From the NCBI RefSeq assembly GCF_020179405.1, contig NZ_JAICBZ010000014.1, positions 1-59,363 on the forward strand: 59,363 nucleotides of DNA, given 5' to 3'. The notes beneath the pieces are model-generated. The model searched no databases and was not told the origin of the DNA. It was given only the letters and a program-made list of their open reading frames with translations. Both the position numbers and the translations under genes were made by a program. Origin of the DNA: Xinfangfangia pollutisoli. GTDB lineage: Bacteria; Pseudomonadota; Alphaproteobacteria; Rhodobacterales; Rhodobacteraceae. This document shows, piece after piece, positions 53,127-59,363 of the stretch. Each line of letters begins with the position of its first letter. Within the stretch, counting starts at the first letter, position 1.

Positions 53127-54002
53127 ATGCCCATCGCCTGGAACCGCCTTCCGCCGCTGACGGCCCTGCGCGCCTTTCAGGCCGTGGCCGAGCTGGGCGG
53201 GCTGTCGGCGGCGGCGCGGGCGCTGAATGTGACCCATGCCGCAGTGGCCCAGCAGATCCGCGCGCTTGAGGCGCATCTGGGCGTGGCGCTGGTGCTGCGC
53301 GCGGGCCGCGGCATGGCGCTGACGCCCGAAGGCGCCGATCTGGCCCGCAGCCTGGGCGAGGGCTTTGCCGCGATCCAGTCGGGGGTCGAGGCCTTGCAGG
53401 CCGGCGGGGCGGATCGCCCGGTGAAGATCACCCTGACGCCCAGTTTCGCCACCCAATGGCTGATGCCGCGGCTGAAATCGTTCTGGGACCGGCACCCTGA
53501 CATCGCGCTGGCGCTGCATCCCGATCCGCGGGTGTCCGATCTGAAGCGCGAGGGCATGGATCTGGGCATCCGCTATGGCAATGGCAGCTGGCCGGGGGTC
53601 GAGGCGCGGTTCCTGACCTCGGCCCGGATGGCGGTGGCGGCCTCACCCGCGCTGCTGGCCGGGCGTCCGACCCTGACGGCGGACGAGATGCAGGCCGAAG
53701 ACTGGATGCTGACCCGCGACTGGCCCGAGCAGGAGAATTACCTGCGGGCGCTGGGCCTGCAGCCGGAAAGCCTGAGCCGCACCGAATTCCCCGATGAAAG
53801 CCTGTCGCTGGCCGCGGCGCGTCAGGGGCTTGGGATCGTTCTGGAAAGCATGGCGCTGCTGGAAGACGACCTGAGCGCAGGCCGGCTTGTCCTGCTGCGC
53901 GACAGCCGGCACAGCCTGCCGGCCTATTTTCTGGTCACTGTGCCCGGGCCTCAGCGGGCGCCGGCCCGGGCTTTCGTCAGATGGCTGTTGCAGGCGGCCT
54001 GA
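53127..54002 (+). CDS. LysR-family transcriptional regulator (GcvA-like)
   Basis: 291 aa. The HTH at about residues 8-66 (LPPLTALRAFQAVAELGGLSAAARALNVTHAAVAQQIRALEAHLG) and the effector domain (GLGIVLESMALLEDDL) follow the GcvA subgroup. In Rhodobacter capsulatus the LysR protein HvrB is encoded near ahcY and controls it; this gene occupies a related place, so it could be HvrB, but ahcY is now about 1.6 kb away with two genes between. The start codon is preceded by no strong ribosome site. Confidence 0.9.
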   Translation: MPIAWNRLPPLTALRAFQAVAELGGLSAAARALNVTHAAVAQQIRALEAHLGVALVLRAGRGMALTPEGADLARSLGEGFAAIQSGVEALQAGGADRPVKITLTPSFATQWLMPRLKSFWDRHPDIALALHPDPRVSDLKREGMDLGIRYGNGSWPGVEARFLTSARMAVAASPALLAGRPTLTADEMQAEDWMLTRDWPEQENYLRALGLQPESLSRTEFPDESLSLAAARQGLGIVLESMALLEDDLSAGRLVLLRDSRHSLPAYFLVTVPGPQRAPARAFVRWLLQAA

Positions 54003-54035
54003 CCCCACATCGGGCCGCTGCATTCGCCCCCGACC

Positions 54036-54350
54036 TTAGGCCGCCATTTCTTCGGGCGATTTGCCGGCCTTGATCGCCGCCGCGTACCAACGCGGTTGGC
54101 GGCCGCGGCCGGTCCAGGTTTCCGACGGATTCTCGGGGTTGCGGTATTTCGCAGCCGAGACCGTGCGCTTGCGGCCGGCGGAAACGCCGGTCAGTTCCGC
54201 CAGCGAGAAACCCATGTCACGCGCCTTCTCTTCCAGCGCGGCCAGGGCTTCTTTCTTCTTGCGGTCCGCAAATCCCGAGATCGCCTTCGCAACCTGGGCC
54301 TGCAGATCCTTCAACTCTTTCAGGGAGAGGGTGTTTAGATCAATATCCAT
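54036..54350 (-). CDS. hvrA: H-NS family nucleoid protein (HvrA/Spb type)
   Basis: 104 aa from ATG 54350. An N-terminal coiled coil (LSLKELKDLQAQVAKAISGF) for dimerisation is followed by a linker and the DNA-binding motif YRNPENPSETWTGRGRQPRW, which is diagnostic. In Rhodobacter the homologue is HvrA/Spb, tuning light- and oxygen-controlled genes. It lies beside regA, as in R. capsulatus. It is not co-directional with the LysR gene. Confidence 0.93.
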   Translation of the reverse strand: MDIDLNTLSLKELKDLQAQVAKAISGFADRKKKEALAALEEKARDMGFSLAELTGVSAGRKRTVSAAKYRNPENPSETWTGRGRQPRWYAAAIKAGKSPEEMAA

Positions 54351-54380
54351 TGCGGGTCCTTCCGATTTACCCAAATCTCT

Positions 54381-54409
54381 GATCTAGGCAAAACGGCACA
54401 AATCCGCAA
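54381..54409 (-). promoter_or_regulatory. Promoter for hvrA
   Basis: On the minus strand TTGCGG (54409-54404) is 17 bp from TAGATC (54386-54381), 30 nt before the hvrA ATG, in an A+T-rich region. The match is moderate. Confidence 0.45.
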
Positions 54410-54420
54410 CTCGGAAACGG

Positions 54421-54975
54421 TTATTTCGGGCTGCGCTTGGCCAGAATACGCTGTAGCGTACGCCGGTGCATGTTCAAGCGGCGCGCCGTTTCCGAAACAT
54501 TGCGATCGCACATCTCATAGACGCGCTGAATATGCTCCCAACGCACGCGATCGGCCGACATCGGATTCTCGGGCGGCGAGGGCAGGGCGTCGCCACGCGC
54601 CAGCAGCGCATTCATCACATCATTGGCATCTGCCGGCTTCGACAGGTAATCAATCGCGCCAACCTTGACCGCCGCCACGGCCGTGGCAATGGCGCCATAG
54701 CCGGTCAGCACGACGATCCGGCAATCGGGGCGCTTGTCGCGCAGCGTCTCGACCACATCCAGCCCATTGCCGTCTTCCAGCCGCAGATCGACCACCGCAT
54801 AGGCCGGCGGCCGGCTTTGCGCGATCAGCTTGCCCGCGGCAACGCTTTCGGCCGTTTCCGGCAGGAAGCCGCGCTTCTCCATTGCCTTGGCCAGACGCTT
54901 GACGAAGGGCTCGTCATCATCGACCAGAAGCAGGCTCCGGTCGGGCCCCAGATCCGGTGCCGTGTCTTCCGTCAT
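54421..54975 (-). CDS. regA: Redox response regulator RegA/PrrA/ActR
   Basis: 184 aa from ATG 54975; an ATG two codons earlier sits too close to GGGGGAC. The receiver has LLLVDDDEPF, the phospho-Asp D63 in AVVDLRLEDG and LTGYGAIATAV, with the Lys in DYLSKPAD. The C-terminal Fis-like HTH NVSETARRLNMHRRTLQRIL is nearly invariant in the family. RegA receives phosphate from RegB and controls photosynthesis, respiration, CO2 and N2 fixation genes in relatives. It is separated from senC by 54 nt. Confidence 0.97.
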   Translation of the reverse strand: MTEDTAPDLGPDRSLLLVDDDEPFVKRLAKAMEKRGFLPETAESVAAGKLIAQSRPPAYAVVDLRLEDGNGLDVVETLRDKRPDCRIVVLTGYGAIATAVAAVKVGAIDYLSKPADANDVMNALLARGDALPSPPENPMSADRVRWEHIQRVYEMCDRNVSETARRLNMHRRTLQRILAKRSPK

Positions 54976-55029
54976 ACGCATGTCCCCCGTTCGCCGTTCG
55001 GCCGAGATTAAGGTCAATCCAGGAAGGGG

Positions 55030-55668
55030 TCAATTTCCGCGCGGTGCCGCGTCAAGGAAGCAGCCCACGCCCTGGGCAACCTCTTCCGCCGAGGCGCCGT
55101 GCTTGTAGAAATCGGCAAAGCCCGATCCCGGCAGCATCAGATAGCTGAAGGCCGAGTGATCCATCAGATAGTAATTCGGATCGCCGTCTTCCTGTTTCTT
55201 GAAATAGACCCGGTAGGCCTTGGCGGCCGCCGCGATCTGCGCGTCGCTGCCGGTCAGCCCGATCGCGCGCGGGTGGATATTGGCGGCGAAATCGCCCACC
55301 GCCTGCGCGGTATCGCGCGCCGGGTCGATGGTGATGAAGACCAGATTGATGTCCTGGCCCTGCTCTTCCAGGATGTCGGCCGCTTCGGCGTTGCGCGACA
55401 TGTCCATCGGGCAGACATCGGGGCAGAAGGTATAGCCGAAATAGACCAGCGTGGGCTTGGTCATCACCTCGGCATCGGTCACGGTCTTGCCGTCCTTGTC
55501 GACCAGGGTGAACGGCCCGCCGATATCGGCGCCGCCGGTCTGGCCCTGGCGGCATTGGGCGAAGGGGTCGGCCGGCTGCAGCGACGACTTGCCCACGATG
55601 TATGCGCCGGTCGCGATAAGACCCAGCGCGACAACCGCCGCCGCCACTGTCGCATAGAGTTTCACCAT
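55030..55668 (-). CDS. senC: SCO1/SenC copper chaperone (PrrC)
   Basis: 212 aa from ATG 55668. A membrane anchor at about residues 5-27 precedes a thioredoxin fold with the copper site FCPDVCP (C82, C86) and H171 in LMDHSAF. SenC helps assemble Cu sites of cytochrome oxidase and is a proposed signal link to RegB in Rhodobacter. It is divergent from regB with a 90-bp gap. Confidence 0.95.
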   Translation of the reverse strand: MVKLYATVAAAVVALGLIATGAYIVGKSSLQPADPFAQCRQGQTGGADIGGPFTLVDKDGKTVTDAEVMTKPTLVYFGYTFCPDVCPMDMSRNAEAADILEEQGQDINLVFITIDPARDTAQAVGDFAANIHPRAIGLTGSDAQIAAAAKAYRVYFKKQEDGDPNYYLMDHSAFSYLMLPGSGFADFYKHGASAEEVAQGVGCFLDAAPRGN

Positions 55669-55758
55669 CTCGGCACCCCCGGTTTTCGTTGCGGCGCCAT
55701 TGATTGCCCGGATCGCCGCCCGTAACAATGCCGAAAAGACCCCAGGAACGGCAGGAAG

Positions 55759-57150
55759 ATGCGGCAGGACGGCACACAGGGCATCTGGTCGGCCGAGGCA
55801 GTGGGCAATTGGGTTCGGCTGCGGACGCTGATCTTCCTGCGCTGGATGGCGGTGATCGGCCAGCTGGCCGCCATCACCGTGGGCGAGCGCTGGTTCGGCC
55901 TGCAGCTGCCCTTGGGCCTGTGCTATCTGGCGGTCGGCACCTCGGTGATCGCCAATCTGGTTTCGGTCTTCATTTTCCCCGAAAACAAGCGGCTGTCGGA
56001 ATTCGAGGCGCTGCTGACGCTGCTGTTCGACCTGGCGCAGCTGTCCTTCCTGATCTTCGTGACCGGCGGGCTGACCAATCCTTTCGCGCTGCTGATCCTG
56101 GCGCCGGTGATCATCTCGGCCTCGGCGCTGGGGCTGCAATCGACGCTGATCCTGTCGGGCACGGCCATCGCGCTGGTCTCGGTCACGGCCTTTGCCAATA
56201 TCCCGATCCGGCTGGCCGATGGCAGCGATCTGGCCGTGCCGCGGCTGTTCGAATTCGGCTTCTGGCTGGCCATCGTGGTCGGCATCGCCTTTCTGGGCCT
56301 GTATGCCCGCCGCGTCGCGACCGAGATCCGCGACATGGCCGATGCGCTCTTGGCCACCCAGATGGCGCTGGCGCGCGAACAGAAGCTGACCGATCTGGGC
56401 GGCGTGGTCGCGGCAGCGGCGCATGAGCTGGGCACGCCCCTGGCGACGATCAAGCTGGTCTCGTCCGAGCTGATGGCCGAATTGCAGGACAAGCCCGATC
56501 TGCTTGACGACGCCAAGCTGATCCGCGACCAGGCCGATCGCTGCCGCGACATTCTGCGCGGCATGGGCCGGGCCGGGAAGGACGATCTGCAGACCCGCCA
56601 GGCGCCGCTGGGCTCGGTGCTGAAAGAGGCGGCCGAGCCGCATATGCTGCGCGGCAAGCAGGTGGAATTCACCCTGCGCGCCCTGCCCGGCGGCAGCCCG
56701 CGCCAGCCCACGATCCTGCGCCGGCCCGAAATCATCCACGGGCTGCGCAATCTGATTCAGAACGCGGTCGATTTCGCCCACAGCACTGTCTGGATCGACG
56801 GGGAATGGAGCGACAGCAGCATCTCGATTCGGGTGGTCGACGATGGCGACGGCTATCCGCCGCATGTCATCGGCCGGATCGGCGACCCGTTCGTGCGCGC
56901 CCGCCGGACCGAGCAGGATCTGACCCGCCGCCCGGAATATGAAGGCATGGGTCTGGGCCTGTTCATCGCCAAGACGCTTCTGGAACGGTCGGGGGCGCAG
57001 ATGTCCTTCGCCAATGCCGCCGACCCGTTCCTGACGCCCGAAGAGCGCCCCGAACGCTGCGGCGCCCTGGTCGAGGCGGTCTGGCCGCTTGCGGCGCTGG
57101 AGGCCCCCGCCGCCGCCACCGCGGCCCTGAACCAGCGTTTCGAGGCCTGA
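55759..57150 (+). CDS. regB: Redox sensor histidine kinase RegB/PrrB
   Basis: 463 aa. Six predicted helices in the N-terminal half include the quinone-binding motif GGLTNPF (103-109). The H box is AAAAHELGTPLATIKLVSSEL with H222, and the redox-sensing Cys is C262 in DRCRDILR. The ATPase domain has NLIQNAVDFA, DDGDGYPP and GMGLGLFIAKTLLE. It senses the ubiquinone pool and redox state, phosphorylating RegA when oxygen is low. All sensor residues are intact. Confidence 0.97.
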   Translation: MRQDGTQGIWSAEAVGNWVRLRTLIFLRWMAVIGQLAAITVGERWFGLQLPLGLCYLAVGTSVIANLVSVFIFPENKRLSEFEALLTLLFDLAQLSFLIFVTGGLTNPFALLILAPVIISASALGLQSTLILSGTAIALVSVTAFANIPIRLADGSDLAVPRLFEFGFWLAIVVGIAFLGLYARRVATEIRDMADALLATQMALAREQKLTDLGGVVAAAAHELGTPLATIKLVSSELMAELQDKPDLLDDAKLIRDQADRCRDILRGMGRAGKDDLQTRQAPLGSVLKEAAEPHMLRGKQVEFTLRALPGGSPRQPTILRRPEIIHGLRNLIQNAVDFAHSTVWIDGEWSDSSISIRVVDDGDGYPPHVIGRIGDPFVRARRTEQDLTRRPEYEGMGLGLFIAKTLLERSGAQMSFANAADPFLTPEERPERCGALVEAVWPLAALEAPAAATAALNQRFEA

Positions 57151-57217
57151 GCCCGGCCTTGCCGCGGTGCATCCGGCTGGCCCGCCCCGCCGCCCGGGCC
57201 CGGCAATTCCTGTCACG

Positions 57218-57232
57218 TTAACCCGGCGTTAA
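57218..57232 (+). promoter_or_regulatory. CtrA-type binding site TTAA-N7-TTAA
   Basis: TTAACCCGGCGTTAA is a perfect match to the CtrA full-site consensus TTAA-N7-TTAA. It lies 45 nt before the start of the PAS-domain protein at 57277. Both half sites are followed or preceded by extra symmetrical bases (GTTAAC). Confidence 0.7.
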
Positions 57233-57276
57233 CACATCCGTTCTTATCTGGCCTGATTTGGCCAGGGTAGGATCAG

Positions 57277-58866
57277 ATGGATTGGTCGCTTGCCTTCGGA
57301 TTGGTTCTGACTGCGGGCTTCGTGTCGCTTGCCAGCCTGCTTGCGATCGCCGCCCTGCCGGATCGCCAGGGCGCGCGGGCGCGGTCGATCTTTGCCGAAG
57401 CCACGCCGGCAACTGTGCTGCTGTTCGATGGCGATCAACTGGTCGACGCCACGCCCTCGGGCTGGGCGATGATCGCCGCGACCGAGCCGCGCGATGGCCC
57501 GGCTGCCGAGGATGATCCGGGCGCCGCCTGGATCCGGGCGCTGTCGAAGCTGGAGCCGATCTTTCCGGGCCTGGCCCAGCGCATCTCGGGCCTGCCGCGC
57601 GAGGGCCGCTTCATCCTGTGTTCGCGCGATGACGTGAAACCGCCCCTTGTGTTGCGGGCAGAAAACCTGGGCGGCCTGACCCGGCTGACGCTGCTGGATT
57701 CCCAGGCCGAGGCGCATCTGCCGGCCATCGACGGTGCCGCCGAAACCGCGATGCAGGAAGAGGTGTTCGCCCTGCGCGACATGCTGTCCCGCGCGCCGAT
57801 GCTGATCTGGCGCGAAACGGCCGAGGGCGAGGTGGTCTGGGCCAATGGCGCCTATCTGAAGACCGCGATCGAGTTGATCGAGCCGGGCCAGGAACTCAGC
57901 TGGCCCCTGCCCGTGCTGTTTCCGCGCGAAGGCGGCGCCTCCGCGGCCCAGCGCCGGGTGCTGCGCATCGCCGATCAGGCCCGGTGGTACGACCTGACCC
58001 GCACCCCCCTGCGCGGCGAGACACTGAATTACGCCCAGCCCGCCGACCGGCTTGTCGCGGCCGAGCAAAGCCTGCGCGATTTCATGCAGACCCTGGCCAA
58101 GACCTTCGCCCATCTGCCGATCGGCCTGGCGATCTTCGACTCGCAGCGCGTGTTGCAGATGTTCAATCCCGCGCTGATCGAGCTGACGGGCATGCCGGCC
58201 GAATTCCTGATCGCGCGCCCGACGCTGGCCTCGCTGCTGGATGCGATGCGTGAAAAGCAGATGATTCCCGAACCCAAGGATTACCGCAGCTGGCGTCGCA
58301 AGCTGGTGGATCTGGAGGAAGCGGCGGCCTCGGGCCTGTTCGAAGACACCTGGACCCTGCCCACGGGCCAGACCTATCGCGTCATCGGCCGGCCGCATCC
58401 GAATGGCGCGCTGGCCTTCATGCTTGAGGATATCTCGACCGAAATCTCGCGCACCCGCCGCTATCGTGCCGATCTGGAACTGGGCCAGGCGGTGATCGAC
58501 GCGATGGAAGATGCCGTGGTGGTCTTTGCCCAGGATGGCAGTGCCGTGCTGTCGAACCGGGCGGCGCTGGATCTTTGGCCGGGGATGGAGGCGGCGATGA
58601 TCTCGGTCCCGGGCGAGGTTTCGGTTCTGGCCCTGTGGCGCGAGATGACGGCGCCCACGCTTTTGTGGAACGATCTGGCCGAATATGTCGGCAGTTTCGG
58701 CCCGCGCGACCCCTGGGATGGCGAGTTGCGGCTGAAGGACGGGCGGCTGTTGCGTTGCCGCGTCTCGGCCATGCCGCATGGCGCCACGCTGGTCAGTTTC
58801 CGCCTGCCCGACCCGGCGCTGTTGCCGGTCAGCCCGGGCGAGGAAAAGGCGATCATGATCGCCTGA
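57277..58866 (+). CDS. divL: PAS-domain regulatory protein without kinase domain (DivL-like)
   Basis: 529 aa, with AGGATCAG just before ATG. An N-terminal membrane segment (FGLVLTAGFVSLASLLAIAAL) leads to several PAS-like domains; one starts near FAHLPIGLAIFDSQRVLQMFNPALIEL and another near VIDAMEDAVVVFAQDGSAVLSN. No H box or HATPase motifs follow; it ends at AIMIA. In other alphaproteobacteria DivL, a CtrA-pathway regulator, is encoded next to tsaE, and a PAS-only DivL is, as I recall, described in Rhodobacter capsulatus. The perfect CtrA box before the gene supports this. The name is inference. Confidence 0.7.
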   Translation: MDWSLAFGLVLTAGFVSLASLLAIAALPDRQGARARSIFAEATPATVLLFDGDQLVDATPSGWAMIAATEPRDGPAAEDDPGAAWIRALSKLEPIFPGLAQRISGLPREGRFILCSRDDVKPPLVLRAENLGGLTRLTLLDSQAEAHLPAIDGAAETAMQEEVFALRDMLSRAPMLIWRETAEGEVVWANGAYLKTAIELIEPGQELSWPLPVLFPREGGASAAQRRVLRIADQARWYDLTRTPLRGETLNYAQPADRLVAAEQSLRDFMQTLAKTFAHLPIGLAIFDSQRVLQMFNPALIELTGMPAEFLIARPTLASLLDAMREKQMIPEPKDYRSWRRKLVDLEEAAASGLFEDTWTLPTGQTYRVIGRPHPNGALAFMLEDISTEISRTRRYRADLELGQAVIDAMEDAVVVFAQDGSAVLSNRAALDLWPGMEAAMISVPGEVSVLALWREMTAPTLLWNDLAEYVGSFGPRDPWDGELRLKDGRLLRCRVSAMPHGATLVSFRLPDPALLPVSPGEEKAIMIA

Positions 58867-58941
58867 TCCCGGGGCCGCACCGGCCGTCCGTCTGTCGCCC
58901 CCCGCCTTGCACTTGCCCGGCGGGGCGCTAGACTCGGGCGC

Positions 58942-59363
58942 ATGGATGCCGCCGCCCCCGTGACCCTGACCCTGCCAGATGCCGAAGCGGCAAACGCCTT
59001 TGGCACGCGCCTGGGCCATTGCCTGCGCCCGGGTATGGTGGTGCTGCTGGACGGCCCTTTGGGGGCTGGAAAAACCCATATCGCCCGCGCCGCGATCCGG
59101 GTGATCTGTGGGGCGGAAACCGAAGTGCCCTCGCCCAGTTTCACCCTGGTGCAAACCTATGACGGGCCCGAGGCCGAGATCTGGCATGCCGATCTGTACC
59201 GCCTGTCGGGTCCGGACGAGATCGAGGAACTGGGGCTGGATGCCGCGATGGGGCGCGAGATCGTGCTGATCGAATGGCCCGACCGGCTGGGCCGCGCCCT
59301 GCCCCCGGGCGCGCTGCACCTGCGGCTGGCGCATGCCGGCGAGGGGCGCGCCCTGCAGATCGA
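58942..59363 (+). CDS. tsaE: tRNA threonylcarbamoyladenosine biosynthesis protein TsaE (partial, 3' end outside window)
   Basis: 140 codons from ATG 58942, cut by the right edge. Walker A LLDGPLGAGKTHIARAAI sits at about residues 35-52, followed by VPSPSFTLVQTYDG and IWHADLYRLSG, all of the TsaE family. It drives the TsaB-TsaD complex that makes t6A37 in tRNA. It follows the PAS-domain gene by 75 nt. Confidence 0.95.
   Translation, partial: MDAAAPVTLTLPDAEAANAFGTRLGHCLRPGMVVLLDGPLGAGKTHIARAAIRVICGAETEVPSPSFTLVQTYDGPEAEIWHADLYRLSGPDEIEELGLDAAMGREIVLIEWPDRLGRALPPGALHLRLAHAGEGRALQI

Overview
The window looks like part of the main chromosome of a high-GC member of the Rhodobacteraceae (Paracoccus/Rhodobacter-type Alphaproteobacteria). 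The reasons are the regB/senC/regA/hvrA redox-control block close to ahcY, the gene order rho-mnmE-mnmG-rsmG-parA-parB against maf-aroE-coaE-dnaQ, several non-ATG starts, and TRAP, Bug and amino-acid ABC uptake genes. The whole window was read by eye; no database search was possible, so family names rest on motifs and gene order.

Layout. (1) 1-10.7 kb, all minus: a catabolic island. It has a DoeB-like deacylase, a GntR/FCD regulator, an orphan Bug-type binding protein, a polar amino-acid-type ABC transporter, a gluconate-2-dehydrogenase-subunit-3/GMC oxidoreductase fusion, a DAO-type flavoenzyme and an old-yellow-enzyme/Fe-S oxidoreductase that runs off the left edge. An 11-bp motif, G(A/G)AATATCAGA, lies in front of all three transcription units. 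(2) 10.75-14.5 kb: a deletion scar made of two gene fragments, a sulfotransferase-like P-loop gene paired with a class IV aminotransferase, and a Kef-type antiporter without its RCK domain. (3) 14.6-23.8 kb: housekeeping genes maeB, mutS, grpE, hrcA, rph, rdgB, hemW. (4) 23.8-30.6 kb, minus: parB, parA, rsmG, mnmG, mnmE, rho. (5) 30.59-31.13 kb: a 543-bp gene-free segment with several DnaA-box-like sequences and A+T-rich patches, where gene orientation flips; this is the probable chromosomal origin (oriC). Two parS sites, at the start codons of hemW and mnmG, bracket parAB. (6) 31.1-33.8 kb, plus: maf, aroE, coaE, dnaQ.

(7) 33.9-39.7 kb: flagellar genes motB, flgE, flgK, flgL, flgI. (8) 40-47.8 kb: an aromatic uptake and cleavage module made of a MarR regulator, a TRAP transporter, a type I extradiol dioxygenase, an MhpA-like hydroxylase, an FAH-family hydrolase and an IclR regulator. 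(9) 47.8-52.9 kb: a CMD-family protein, a Fsr-type MFS exporter, a DUF2853 protein, ahcY with an intrinsic terminator, a short hypothetical and an HD phosphohydrolase. (10) 52.9-59.4 kb: a 47-codon small ORF divergent from a LysR gene, then hvrA, regA, senC, regB, a PAS-only protein that is probably DivL with a perfect CtrA-type box in front of it, and the start of tsaE.

Taken together, the centre of the window is the origin/partition domain (oriC, parS, ParAB). It is flanked by the flagellar genes and, at the right end, by a probable CtrA-pathway regulator (DivL-like) and the global redox regulators RegBA. The two outer regions add nutrient-specific uptake and oxidation modules. No rRNA, tRNA, CRISPR array or intact insertion sequence was seen.
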